NCBI RefSeq assembly: GCF_040253615.1
Contig: NZ_JBEJGY010000004.1
Span: 7,688,001-7,752,000 of the forward strand
From: Streptomyces sp. Edi4
GTDB lineage: Bacteria; Actinomycetota; Actinomycetes; Streptomycetales; Streptomycetaceae
DNA: 64,000 nt
Reading direction: 5' to 3'
Below, piece by piece: positions 32,632 to 41,572 of the stretch. The notes under the pieces were generated by a model that made no database searches, was not told where the DNA came from, and worked only from the letters and a program-made list of their open reading frames with translations. The translations under genes were made by a program, and so were the position numbers. Position 1 is the stretch's first letter. Every line of letters begins with the position of its first letter.

Positions 32632-33504
32632 GTGGGTATCAGCGAGACCGCGGTACGCCGACGTGTGGGGAAGGCGTTGCGGGCGAACGCCGACACGGTA
32701 GCCGACCGATGGGTGGAGCTGCAGCTGGCCCAGGACGAGTTGAGAGCGGGTATCGGCGAGCGCGAACTGCGTGAAGAGGCCGACGCGCTCGTCACCGCCC
32801 TCGTCGCGGGGCTGGACACCGCCCTTCCCGTGGCCCAAGTGGTGAACGCGCACGAGGAGTTGCGCCGGTCGGTGATCGACCTCTCGCTGCGGCGGGCCCG
32901 GGGCGGCGCGACGCCGACCGCGACGTCGCTGGCCGTCCTGGCCCTCAAGGAGGCCGTGCTGGAGTCGGTTCAGGGCGCGAGCGATGACGCGGCCGAGCTG
33001 TTCGCGGCCGTCCTGCTGGTCAACCGGCTGCTGGACGCGGCCGGGGCGCTGTCGTTCGACACCTATGTCGAGGGCCGGGAAGAGATCATCCGCCGGCAGA
33101 GCCGGCAGCTCCTTGAACTGTCGACGCCGGTGGTGCGCCTGTGGCGGCATGTCCTGGCCGTGCCGCTCATCGGCACCCTCGACACCGCGCGTACGCAAGT
33201 CGTGATGGAGAACCTGCTACAGGCGATCCAGGAACACGAGGCGCAGGTCGCGATCATCGACATCACCGGGGTTCCCACCGTGGACACCGCGGTGGCCCAG
33301 CACCTGATGCAGACCGTCAACGCGGTGCGTCTGATGGGCGCGGACTGTGTCATCAGCGGCATCCGGCCGCCGATCGCGCAGACCATCGCGCAACTCGGCA
33401 TCGACCTGTCGAAGATCCTCACGCGTGCAAGCCTGGCCGACGCCCTGTCCGAGGCGATCAAACTGACGTCGGATCCTGTCCGTCAGGCGGTGGTGCGTCG
33501 GTGA
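32632..33504 (+). CDS. rsbR: RsbR-type stressosome sensor (STAS domain)
   Basis: The 290-residue protein has a helical N-terminal sensor (about 1-165; RVGKALRANADTVADRWVEL) and a C-terminal STAS domain. The STAS domain carries both phosphorylation segments known from RsbR: AIIDITGVPTVDTAVAQHL (Thr of DITG) and SGIRPPIAQTIAQLGIDLSK (Thr of IAQT). In the stressosome RsbR and RsbS form a large complex that holds RsbT until stress triggers phosphorylation. Start GTG 32632 with AAGGGAT upstream. Its stop overlaps the rsbS start (GTGA). Confidence 0.92.
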   Translation: MGISETAVRRRVGKALRANADTVADRWVELQLAQDELRAGIGERELREEADALVTALVAGLDTALPVAQVVNAHEELRRSVIDLSLRRARGGATPTATSLAVLALKEAVLESVQGASDDAAELFAAVLLVNRLLDAAGALSFDTYVEGREEIIRRQSRQLLELSTPVVRLWRHVLAVPLIGTLDTARTQVVMENLLQAIQEHEAQVAIIDITGVPTVDTAVAQHLMQTVNAVRLMGADCVISGIRPPIAQTIAQLGIDLSKILTRASLADALSEAIKLTSDPVRQAVVRR

Positions 33505-33905
33505 GGGAGCAGCGGACGGGCGGGGTCCCGATCCTGCGTCTGGGCGACGTCCTGATCACCGGGCTGCTCAACGAACTCGACGACAAGTCCGCTCTGGCCT
33601 TCACCGACGAACTCACGCACCGCATATCCGAGGAGGAGGCACGCGGTGTCCTGATCGACATCTCACGGCTTGAGATGATCGACTCCTTCGTGGCGCGCGT
33701 GCTGATGGAGATGACCTCCATGGCACGCCTGTTGGGAGCCCGGGTCATCGTGGCCGGACTGCGGCCCGCCGTGGCCATCACCCTGGTCGAACTGGGACTG
33801 GAACTCGACGGGGTCGAAACAGCTCTGAACGCGGAACAGGGCATGGCGGCACTCGGATGGCACCAGCAGCCCCCGGGAGGGGCGGACCATGACCCAACTC
33901 GCTGA
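33501..33905 (+). CDS. rsbS: RsbS stressosome scaffold (STAS domain)
   Basis: A 134-residue single STAS domain: GVPILRLGDVLITGLLNELD, GVLIDISRLEMIDSFVARVL (Ser of the conserved DIS is the expected phosphosite) and LGARVIVAGLRPAVAITLVE. It forms the stressosome core with RsbR and is phosphorylated by RsbT. GTG 33501 overlaps the rsbR stop, and the gene overlaps rsbT by 17 bases. Confidence 0.92.
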   Translation: MREQRTGGVPILRLGDVLITGLLNELDDKSALAFTDELTHRISEEEARGVLIDISRLEMIDSFVARVLMEMTSMARLLGARVIVAGLRPAVAITLVELGLELDGVETALNAEQGMAALGWHQQPPGGADHDPTR

Positions 33906-34350
33906 CCGCACCACCGCGGCCGCCCCTGTGCGGACGCGGGAGCAGAACCCGGCGCCCGAACTCCAGGTGCTGAGCACGGAAGAGGATCTGCTGGCGGTCC
34001 GGCACGCCGTGCGCGCGGCCACAGTGAGAGCGGGCTTCGGCATCATCGACCAGACCCGCGTCGTGACGGCCGCAAGCGAACTGGCACGCAACGCCTATAT
34101 CCACGGCGGGGGCGGGACCCTCACCATCGAACACCTCAGCCGGGCCGACGGTACAGGACTGCGCCTGACCATAAGCGACGACGGCCCCGGCATCCCCGAC
34201 CTCGACGCCGCGCTCGCCGACGGATTCACCACCGGCGCGGGACTTGGCCACGGACTGGGTGGCGCGCGTCGGCTCATGCACGACTTCGAGGTGCGTACCG
34301 AGGTGGGGAAAGGCACGACCGTGATCGTCGCCCGGTGGACCGACCAATGA
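33889..34350 (+). CDS. rsbT: RsbT serine/threonine kinase (HATPase)
   Basis: A 153-residue GHKL-type kinase with N box TAASELARNAYIHGGGG, G1 box ISDDGPGIPD and G2 box GAGLGHGLGGARRLMHDF. In Bacillus, RsbT phosphorylates RsbS/RsbR, leaves the stressosome and activates the RsbU phosphatase. The N-terminus (about 25 residues, Ala/Thr/Arg-rich) is longer than in Bacillus RsbT. Overlaps rsbS and, by ATGA, the following gene. Confidence 0.92.
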   Translation: MTQLADRTTAAAPVRTREQNPAPELQVLSTEEDLLAVRHAVRAATVRAGFGIIDQTRVVTAASELARNAYIHGGGGTLTIEHLSRADGTGLRLTISDDGPGIPDLDAALADGFTTGAGLGHGLGGARRLMHDFEVRTEVGKGTTVIVARWTDQ

Positions 34351-35357
34351 CACCGCCTCCCACCGCCGCAGCCCATGTCCGTATCGACCACCACAGCGCG
34401 GTGCACATGGCGGCCGCCGCCGCCCGCTCGCTCGGCGAGCGGTGCGGGCTGCCCGGCGCGCTCCCGGACCAGGCGGCGGTGCTCGCCTCCGAGCTGGCCA
34501 GCAACATCGACAAGCACGCCAGGGACGGGGCCCTGTACATCCAGCCCCTCGCGCTGGGCCGCGGCGTGGAGATCCTGGCCGTGGACCGGGGCCCGGGCAT
34601 GCCCGAACTGGAACGCTGCCTGACCGACGGATACACCACCGTGGGCACCCTGGGAGCGGGGCTCGGCGCGGTCAGCCGCATCGCGAGCGACTTCACGATC
34701 CGTACCCAGGTCGGGACGGGCACCTTCGCGTGCGCGCGCCTCACCCGTCCCGATGACCCGGCCGAAGCCCGCCAGAGCACTGCCCTGGTGTGTCTGCCCG
34801 CCGACGGCGAGGAGCACTGCGGAGACGCCGGCGCGGTGATCGACAACGGCAGCACCCGTACCGCGGTGGCCATCGACGGCCTGGGCCACGGGCCCGAAGC
34901 CGCCGAAGCCGCCCAGGGCGCACTGCGTACCTTCCGGGCCGCCGCCGCGCGCCCGCTGCCCGACATCCTCGCCACCTTGCACCGAGCCCTGCGCCACACC
35001 CGCGGCGCCGCCGTCGCCGCTCTGCGCCTGGAGGGCGAACGCGCCCTGTACTGCGGGATCGGCAACATCCGCGCCGTGGCCCTGTCCCACGAAGGCGTCC
35101 ACCACCGGCTGACCGGACAGCCAGGCGTCGTGGGATGGCGCATGCCCACGCCCCAGACCCACGCCATTCCGCTGCCGGCGGGCACCACGGCCGTCCTGCA
35201 CACCGACGGCATCGACGCCCGCTGGACCCACGCCCCCTCCCTGTTCACGCTGCGCCTGCCCCCGCAGCTGCTCACCGCCTGGGTGACGCACAACTACCGC
35301 AGCTCCCGCGACGACGCGACGGTCCTCGCCGTCAGGCCCCTCCCGAGGCACCCATGA
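34347..35357 (+). CDS. HATPase-PP2C fusion (RsbT-like plus RsbX-like)
   Basis: The 336-residue protein joins two modules of the partner-switching system. The N-terminal half is a GHKL ATPase (LASELASNIDKHARDG, VDRGPGMPELER, GTLGAGLGAVSRIASDF). The C-terminal half is a small SpoIIE/PP2C domain with intact motifs (AIDGLGHGPEAAEAA, HTDGIDA, SSRDDATVLAV), resembling RsbX, which resets the stressosome by dephosphorylating RsbR/RsbS. Carrying both activities in one chain would let one protein both respond and reset. Its start overlaps rsbT by ATGA and its stop overlaps the next gene by ATGA. Confidence 0.88.
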   Translation: MTPPPTAAAHVRIDHHSAVHMAAAAARSLGERCGLPGALPDQAAVLASELASNIDKHARDGALYIQPLALGRGVEILAVDRGPGMPELERCLTDGYTTVGTLGAGLGAVSRIASDFTIRTQVGTGTFACARLTRPDDPAEARQSTALVCLPADGEEHCGDAGAVIDNGSTRTAVAIDGLGHGPEAAEAAQGALRTFRAAAARPLPDILATLHRALRHTRGAAVAALRLEGERALYCGIGNIRAVALSHEGVHHRLTGQPGVVGWRMPTPQTHAIPLPAGTTAVLHTDGIDARWTHAPSLFTLRLPPQLLTAWVTHNYRSSRDDATVLAVRPLPRHP

Positions 35358-36613
35358 ACGGCACCTTCAGCGCGCTGCCCGCCCTGCGCAGGGCGGTGCG
35401 CCGCGCCGCGCAACGCTACGGACTGCCCGCCGAGGTCCGCTCCCGCCTCGTGCTGTCGGTCGCCGACGTGGCCGCACCGGAGTTCGCCGCCCGGCGAACC
35501 GTCACCTTCGTCACCGACGTCGAGACGGACCGGGACGGCGGGACGCCTGTCATGGCCGCCACCCTCACCGCGCCCCACACCCTCGGCCCGCTCATCGCCA
35601 CGGACCTGCCCCTGCCCCCCGCCCCCACGACGCCGGCGACGTCCGTGACCTGGCGCGTCCCGCTGGCCAAGGAGGGCGCGCCCCAGCGCCTCGGCCGCCC
35701 CCAGCCGGGCAGCGCCCCGCAGAGCGAGGCGGAGGCGCTGGATGAGGAACTGCGCGCGACCCTCGCCCACGCCGACGTCCTCATGGCCGAGCACCGCCGC
35801 CTCAAGCACGAACTGGCCGAAACCAACGGCGGCGTCCTCGCCCTCTACGTCCAACTCGAGGAACGCGACGAGCAGTTGCGCCAAGCACACGGGTCCATGC
35901 TGAAGGAACTCGAAGACGCGCTGCGGCCCGCGCCCCTGCGAGTCGAGGGCCTGGAACTGGCCGTCCACTACGAGCCGGCCGACCCGCACGCCCCCACCGG
36001 GGGAGACCTCTACGACTGGTTCACCCTGGCGGACGGAACACTCCACGTCACCATCGTCGACGCGCTCGGCCACGGGGTGCGCAGCACCAGAAGCGCCCTC
36101 GACGTCACGCACGCGGTCCGTACCCTCGCGCTCGAGGGACATCCGCTGCAATCCATCCTGGGGCGCGCCCACGACCTGCTCACGCCACTGGACCCGGCCC
36201 TGATGGCAACAGCGCTCCTCGCCCGGATCCACCCCGCCACCGGCGAGGTGCAGCTGGCCAACGGAAGCCACCCGCCGGCTCTGCTGCTCCAAGCCGGGGG
36301 CAGCGCCCGCTACCTGCAAGTACCCGGCAGAGGCGTCGGCTTCCCCATGCCCGGCAGCGAACGGGTCCTGCGGACCCGGCTGGACCCGGGCGATCTGCTC
36401 ATCCTGTACACCGACGGCCTCACCGAGAGCCGTCGAAACCCGCTCGAAGGCGAAGAACGGCTCGTCGCGTCGGCACGCAGGCACGCCGAGAAGCCACTCG
36501 CCGCGATCCCGGCCGCGATCGCCGCCGAGATGCACACCGTCGTCCTGCACCCCGACGACACCCTCGCCCTGGCCATCCGTATACCGAGACCACCGCACGG
36601 AACGCCGCGGTGA
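35354..36613 (+). CDS. RsbU-like PP2C phosphatase with coiled coil
   Basis: The 419-residue protein has an N-terminal HATPase-like remnant or sensor region (about 1-120), a charged coiled coil (EALDELRATLAHAD-like run to LEERDEQLRQAHGSMLKELE, about 130-190) and a C-terminal SpoIIE phosphatase with intact metal motifs: PTGGDLYDWF, TIVDALGHGVRST, LYTDGLTES and HPDDTLALAI. It should dephosphorylate an anti-anti-sigma factor when activated by RsbT. ATG 35354 overlaps the fusion gene. It is the last gene of the five-gene stressosome operon; no sigma factor or RsbV/RsbW is encoded in the window. Confidence 0.88.
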   Translation: MNGTFSALPALRRAVRRAAQRYGLPAEVRSRLVLSVADVAAPEFAARRTVTFVTDVETDRDGGTPVMAATLTAPHTLGPLIATDLPLPPAPTTPATSVTWRVPLAKEGAPQRLGRPQPGSAPQSEAEALDEELRATLAHADVLMAEHRRLKHELAETNGGVLALYVQLEERDEQLRQAHGSMLKELEDALRPAPLRVEGLELAVHYEPADPHAPTGGDLYDWFTLADGTLHVTIVDALGHGVRSTRSALDVTHAVRTLALEGHPLQSILGRAHDLLTPLDPALMATALLARIHPATGEVQLANGSHPPALLLQAGGSARYLQVPGRGVGFPMPGSERVLRTRLDPGDLLILYTDGLTESRRNPLEGEERLVASARRHAEKPLAAIPAAIAAEMHTVVLHPDDTLALAIRIPRPPHGTPR

Positions 36614-36851
36614 AGCGGGCGGGCCATCGTGCGCCCGGGTCCGCGGAACCCGCCGGACCGGGCCCCGCGCCGTCCGCCCGTCGCCGACATCGGCCGCCGG
36701 ATACGATTGCCGGGCGGCAACACTCCCCATGGACGTTCCTGACCGGTGGACTCCCGCCGGGAAGTGAGGAAGATGGGGTGCGGTCGATGAACACACAGCG
36801 ATGGTCCGGCCCGCCCGGGGCGAGGCTCGCTCGTGTACGGGAAAGAAGGCC

Positions 36852-38051
36852 ATGAACAGGCACCCGGCAGGCTGGCTCGGCCTCGCGGAAAACGCCCTTC
36901 GCCAGGCGCCCCCGACGGCCCTGCTGGCCACGACGCGCTCGCTGCTGGCCCAGTACGTACAAGCCAGGAACGTGACGCTGCTGCTGGCAGACTACGGTCT
37001 GACCGTCCTCCAGCCCGTGACCCACCTGCCCCACACCGGCGAGGCGGCAACCATCCGGGACGGCAGCGCCGCCGGCCGCGCCTTCACCGCCGAAGCACCC
37101 GTTGTCGAAGTCACCGAAGAGCCGGACATGGTGCTGGTGCATGTACCGATCACGGTACGAGGCGACCGGCTGGGCATTGTCTCCATCCGCCTGCCCGAGT
37201 CGGCGATCCAGGGCGCTTCGGGCGTGCTGGATCTCGCGGCCTTCGCCACCGCCCTGGGACACGAGCTGCTGGTCGCGGAGCGCGACACCGACCTCTACCT
37301 CCAGGCGCGCCGTCGGCGACGCCTCACGCTCGCCGCCGAGATGCAGTGGCAGCTCCTGCCGGGGCGCGGTTTCGCGCGGGAGGAGTTCACTCTCGGCGCC
37401 CACCTGGAGCCGGCCTACGCCGTGGGCGGTGACAACTTCGACTGGAGCGTCACCGACGACGCGCTCACCATCACGGTCACCGACGGCCAGGGCCAGGGCA
37501 TCCAGGCGGCCCTTCTGACCAACCTCGCGGTCAACGCCCTGCGCAACGCACGCCGCGCCGGCATGTCCCTCGAGGACCAGGCATGCCTCGCCGACCAGGC
37601 GGTCTACGGTGAGTACGTGGGCAGGGTGTCGGCCCCCACCCTGCTGCTGCGCATCGAGCTGGCGACCGGCCGGACGGATGTCGTGGACGCCGGATCTCCT
37701 CAACTGTTCCGCATGCGCAGTGGCGTTGTGGAACGCGTCCAGCTCGACGCCCAGCTCCCGCTCGGCATGTTCGAAGAGACCCAGTACCGCGTGGAGCGGT
37801 TCTCCCTCGACCCCGGCGACCGGTTGATCATTGTCAGCAGTGGCGTCCACGCCGCCCAGAACGCCGGCAGCGATCCCTTCGGCGAACAGGCGCTGCGGGA
37901 GACCATCGCCGCCGCTCGCGGTGGTTCGACCCATGAAACGGCGCGGGCCGTGGTGGACGGGCTTATGCAGTACCACGGGGGCGAGGAACTCGCCGCCGAC
38001 GCGGCGGTCGTCTGTCTGGACTGGCGAGGAAAGCAACCGTCGGCGAATTGA
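36852..38051 (+). CDS. GAF/PP2C (SpoIIE-type) protein, degenerate phosphatase site
   Basis: The 399-residue protein parallels the one at 30322-31497 along its whole length: GAF-like N-terminus, EMQWQLLPGRG linker and SpoIIE domain with GGDNFDWS. Here the D-x-x-GHG motif reads DGQGQG, the usual SDG/TDG motif reads VSSGVHA with the metal aspartate replaced by serine, and the final DD-x-T motif reads AADAAVV. Three changed positions suggest little or no catalysis, so it may be a regulatory pseudophosphatase. ATG 36852 has AAAGAAGG upstream. A convergent MarR gene ends 15 nt away. Confidence 0.8.
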   Translation: MNRHPAGWLGLAENALRQAPPTALLATTRSLLAQYVQARNVTLLLADYGLTVLQPVTHLPHTGEAATIRDGSAAGRAFTAEAPVVEVTEEPDMVLVHVPITVRGDRLGIVSIRLPESAIQGASGVLDLAAFATALGHELLVAERDTDLYLQARRRRRLTLAAEMQWQLLPGRGFAREEFTLGAHLEPAYAVGGDNFDWSVTDDALTITVTDGQGQGIQAALLTNLAVNALRNARRAGMSLEDQACLADQAVYGEYVGRVSAPTLLLRIELATGRTDVVDAGSPQLFRMRSGVVERVQLDAQLPLGMFEETQYRVERFSLDPGDRLIIVSSGVHAAQNAGSDPFGEQALRETIAAARGGSTHETARAVVDGLMQYHGGEELAADAAVVCLDWRGKQPSAN

Positions 38052-38066
38052 GCGTCAGGCCTGGGT

Positions 38067-38543
38067 TCAGGGCTCGGGAACCGCGGCCTCCTCGGCCTCC
38101 ACGGCTTCCGTGAAGGCCCGCAGCCCCGCGAGGAGCGCTCCTCGTTGCGCCACGGTCACCCGCTGGAGAATGTCGCTGATCGCCGTGAGGCGGCGTTCGG
38201 ACAAGACCTCCAGCATTTCCCGGCCGGACGCCGTGAGCGTCAGCTCGATCTCGCGGCGGTTGGCCGAGGTGCGCCGGCGGTCGAGGAGCCCCGCCGCCTC
38301 CAGCCTGTCGCACAGCCTGCTGGCCGCGGGAGACGTGGCCCCGATGCGTTCGGCGAGGCCGGTGAGATTGATGCCCGGATACCGGCGGGCGACCGACAGA
38401 GCCTCCAGTTGGAGGGCGGAGAGGCGGGGGACCGCCGTCTGCGCCGCCCCGTTCCAGGCCATGACCAACGCCTCTGCCGCTTCGGACACCTGCCGGGCGA
38501 CAGCGTGCAGGGAATCGCTGTCCGAAGATCCCGCACGGTCCAT
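38067..38543 (-). CDS. MarR-family transcriptional regulator
   Basis: The 158-residue regulator has ALQLEALSVARRYPGINLTG, RIGATSPAASRLCDRLEAAG and the wing DRRRTSANRREIELTLTASG. GGGAGAG precedes ATG 38543; a GTG at 38573 is an in-frame alternative. It is close in layout to the MarR at 31559-32119. It ends 15 nt from the stop of the degenerate phosphatase gene, and the two are convergent. Confidence 0.85.
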   Translation of the reverse strand: MDRAGSSDSDSLHAVARQVSEAAEALVMAWNGAAQTAVPRLSALQLEALSVARRYPGINLTGLAERIGATSPAASRLCDRLEAAGLLDRRRTSANRREIELTLTASGREMLEVLSERRLTAISDILQRVTVAQRGALLAGLRAFTEAVEAEEAAVPEP

Positions 38544-38894
38544 GTGGCCGTCTCTCCCACTGAGCAGGTGCACGTCCCCTTCAGGGGCTCATCGCTCTCG
38601 TCAACAGGCGCTCCCCGAGCGGTCTCCACCCAATATGCCCCTGCTGAGGAATCCATGCCTGTTCACGTCGATTGCCGCACGGTCGAAGCGTGCGCCGCGC
38701 CCGTCAGGTGAAATTCCGCCACGCGCCCGCCGGACACGCTGCTCGTGCGTATGTCCCCATCGGGCCATCGCAAACGTACGCGCGGTGCTTCGTCCTGGAA
38801 GCCGGACGGTCGGGGCTCCCCTCTCACCGCGACCGGCACGCACCGCCCCTCCCGCGGCCCAGGGGCTCGGCGGCCGCAACGGCCGATCACAGCG
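38544..38894. other. gene-free stretch between MarR and antiporter genes
   Basis: No coding frame is supported in these 351 bases. It carries the MarR promoter on the left and the downstream end of the antiporter transcript on the right. No strong hairpin or dyad was noticed. Confidence 0.45.
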
Positions 38895-40118
38895 TCACCA
38901 GGGTTCCTCGCTCGCGCCCGGCCGCGGCCGGGACGCGAACGGGTGCGACATGGCTTGGCCGGCGCGGAGCCTGAGGGCCAGGAGCGGGAAGACGAGGACG
39001 GACACCATGGCCGCGCCGACCAGGGCGGCGGCTTCGCCGGTGGTGATGGTTTTGTTGTCAAGGCCGAGTGTGGTGATGGCGACGACGAGGGGAAGGCAGG
39101 TGGAGCCGTGCAGGAGCAGGGCGGTGCGGTCCCTGCGGGACAGGTCGCGCGGGGCCAGTAGGTAGAGGGGCGTGCCACGGACCAGCAGGAAGAGGAGGAG
39201 GAAGGCGAGCAGAAGGGCGAGAGGGCGGCCGTCGTCGAGGAGGGCGTCGAGATTGAAGTCGATTCCGGTGACGATGAAGAACAGCGGTACGAGGAAGCCA
39301 AAGCCCATCGCCTCGATCTTGCCCAGCACCTCCGTGCTGCTGCCGGGCGCGGCGCTGCGCAGGATCAGGCGGGTGATCACCCCTGCGGCGAAGGCGCCGA
39401 GCAAGGTGTCGAGACCGAAGGCATGGGACAGGCCGAGCATGGCGGCGAGCACGAGCATCACGTAGCGGACGGCGAACTGGCCGCTGCTGTGCAGGGTCTT
39501 GTCGATGATGTGGGAGAACCAGGGCGGGCGGGGCCGCAGGGCCCAGAAGACGGCGCCCGCGGTGACGGCGGCGAAGGCCAGGAGCAGTGCGGTGGATGCC
39601 CCGGGCTTTCGGCCGCTGAGGAGCAGAGCCATGGCGATGACGGGGCCGAACTCTCCTACGGCGCCGAAGGCGAGGACTGTCGTGCCGAACCGGCTGTGCA
39701 GGTCGCCGGAGTCGCGCAGGATCGGCAGGACGGTGCCGAGCGCCGTACTGGTGAGCGCGGTGCCGATGACGAAGCTCTTGGCGGCGGTACCGCCGGTGAG
39801 GGCAAAGGCGATGCCGAGCCCGACGCCCAGGGAGATCACCCATGCGCTGATCGAGCGGCGCAGGGTGTCACCGCGGACCGCCGCGAAGTCGAGCTCATAC
39901 CCGGCGAGGAAGATCAGCATGGTCAGACCGAGGTCCGACAGGGTGTCGATGACCTGGTCGTGATGGGCCCAGCCGAGGACGTCAGGGCCGATCAGGATGC
40001 CCAGCGCGATCTCGAAGATGACCAGCGGGACCGAGAGCCGGCGGCGGAGGCCGTAGGCGAGCAGGGGCGCAAGGACGGCGATGGCCATGATCAGGATGAG
40101 CGTCCCGGGCTGCGACAT
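38895..40118 (-). CDS. CPA2-type cation/proton antiporter
   Basis: The 407-residue protein has 12-13 hydrophobic segments and the features of Kef/NapA-type antiporters: LSVPLVIFEIALGILIGPDV, DLGLTMLIFLAGYELDF and GTALTSTALGTVLPILRDSG in the N-terminal half, then GVITRLILRS and LVPLFFIVTGIDFNLDALLD. There is no C-terminal RCK/TrkA-N nucleotide domain. It should exchange Na+ or K+ for protons across the plasma membrane. ATG 40118. Neighbouring stress-signalling genes suggest a role in salt or pH stress. Confidence 0.88.
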   Translation of the reverse strand: MSQPGTLILIMAIAVLAPLLAYGLRRRLSVPLVIFEIALGILIGPDVLGWAHHDQVIDTLSDLGLTMLIFLAGYELDFAAVRGDTLRRSISAWVISLGVGLGIAFALTGGTAAKSFVIGTALTSTALGTVLPILRDSGDLHSRFGTTVLAFGAVGEFGPVIAMALLLSGRKPGASTALLLAFAAVTAGAVFWALRPRPPWFSHIIDKTLHSSGQFAVRYVMLVLAAMLGLSHAFGLDTLLGAFAAGVITRLILRSAAPGSSTEVLGKIEAMGFGFLVPLFFIVTGIDFNLDALLDDGRPLALLLAFLLLFLLVRGTPLYLLAPRDLSRRDRTALLLHGSTCLPLVVAITTLGLDNKTITTGEAAALVGAAMVSVLVFPLLALRLRAGQAMSHPFASRPRPGASEEPW

Positions 40119-40273
40119 GCCTCGTATCTAAATGGCATCGGGCACAACGGACAACTTGAGTGCTGAGGCTCGCGCGGGTGTTTTGCCGTGATTGACCAGC
40201 GTGAAGGCCGGCAGGACTCACGTGGTTCGCCAACCGGAGCCGTGCGCGGACCTGTCAGGGGCTGTGTCGTGTC

Positions 40274-41572
40274 ATGGCGGAAAGGGCCGCGACGACACCC
40301 GGCGGGGTCACGGTCGTGTACGGCGGGTACGGTGACCGTTCACAGTCGGCGGCGAGGTGGACCACGGTGCGAGAAGATCCGCGCGACCACGGACGGTTGG
40401 CCGGCCTCTCCCCGGCCGCGGTGGCGCTGGCCGCCCGCTGCGAGCCGAAGGTGAACGAACTGGCCCGGCGCATGGCGCGTGAGGTGTTCGAGCAACTGCG
40501 CGGGTACTCCGGCTTGCCCGCCGACGTCAAAGACGTGGAGATCGCGGCGACGGCCCGGCACGCGATGCGGTCGTTCCTGCGTGGCACCGACGGGGGAGCG
40601 GCCCCGGACGCGCTGGAGCACTTCCAGGAGCGTGCCGCCCAGCGCGCCGAAGAGGGCATGCCGCTGCATCTGCTGCTGCGCACGTACGGCCTGGGCGTGC
40701 GGGAGCTGTGGCGGGTGTTGCGGGAGGCTGCCGCCCCCGAGGAGCAGGACGCCCTGGCCGAGCTGGCCGAGGCGCTGTTCACCGCGGAGGACCGAGTCGT
40801 GGGCGCCGTAACCGAGAGCTACCTCGATGAGCAGGCCGCTCTCGTCGCGGAACGGCAGGAGCAGCGCCGTTCTCGCGCCCGTGCCCTGCTCGAGGGAGCC
40901 AGGCATCCGGACGACCCCGTGGTGGCCGGGCCCACGCTGGTGCTGTACACGCACTTCACGGAGCCGACGCCCTCCGGTGAGCGCTCGCCGGTGGCGGTAC
41001 GGCGTTTGCTTCGTCGAGTCCAGACCGCACTCGACCGGGCGTTCGGCGCCGAAACCCTCGCTCTGCTGGATGGCGGGGGCGGCCATGTCGTCGTCCCCGG
41101 ATGCGGCGAAGCACCCCCGCGGCTTCTCGACGCACTGCGCGAGGCGGTGGGCCCGGAGGTACGGCTGGCCTGTGCCCGGGCACAGTCGGCGCGGGACATT
41201 CCGGCGGTCGGCCGTCGAGTGACGGAGGTGGTCCGCGTGGCCCGGGCGTGCGGCCGGCCGGCAGGCCTGCACCGGCTCGACGACGTCCTGCTGGAGTACC
41301 ACTTGTCCCGGCCGAGCGACGCGAGCGACGGGATCGCGGCCCTCCTCACCCCGCTGGACGGCCGCCCCGAACTCCTCCAGACCCTCCGCATCCACCTGGG
41401 TCGGCGACAGGACCGCCGGGCCACCGCGCGCGTGCTGCGCCTCCACCCCAATTCGGTGGACAACCGGCTCACCCGGATCCAGGAATTGACCGGCCTCGAC
41501 CTCGGCTCACCAAGGGACACGGCACTGGCACTCGCGGCCCTGTCCGTGCGAGCCGCCGACGCTACGGGGTGA
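40274..41572 (+). CDS. PucR-family transcriptional regulator
   Basis: The 432-residue protein ends with a PucR-type helix-turn-helix (LLQTLRIHLGRRQDRRATAR, LRLHPNSVDNRLTRIQELTG) and has a long helical N-terminal sensor (VNELARRMAREVFEQLRGYS, EGMPLHLLLRTYGLGVRELW) followed by a GGDEF-like central region without catalytic motifs. Related actinomycete regulators respond to metabolic signals that cannot be read here. ATG 40274 or an in-frame GTG at 40367 could be the start. It converges on the alkylsulfatase pseudogene, overlapping its end by 11 bases. Confidence 0.82.
   Translation: MAERAATTPGGVTVVYGGYGDRSQSAARWTTVREDPRDHGRLAGLSPAAVALAARCEPKVNELARRMAREVFEQLRGYSGLPADVKDVEIAATARHAMRSFLRGTDGGAAPDALEHFQERAAQRAEEGMPLHLLLRTYGLGVRELWRVLREAAAPEEQDALAELAEALFTAEDRVVGAVTESYLDEQAALVAERQEQRRSRARALLEGARHPDDPVVAGPTLVLYTHFTEPTPSGERSPVAVRRLLRRVQTALDRAFGAETLALLDGGGGHVVVPGCGEAPPRLLDALREAVGPEVRLACARAQSARDIPAVGRRVTEVVRVARACGRPAGLHRLDDVLLEYHLSRPSDASDGIAALLTPLDGRPELLQTLRIHLGRRQDRRATARVLRLHPNSVDNRLTRIQELTGLDLGSPRDTALALAALSVRAADATG

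Noticed and set aside
35294..36931. Long leftward frame opposite the RsbU-like gene
   Set aside because: Antisense artefact; the plus strand carries intact SpoIIE motifs in a coupled operon.
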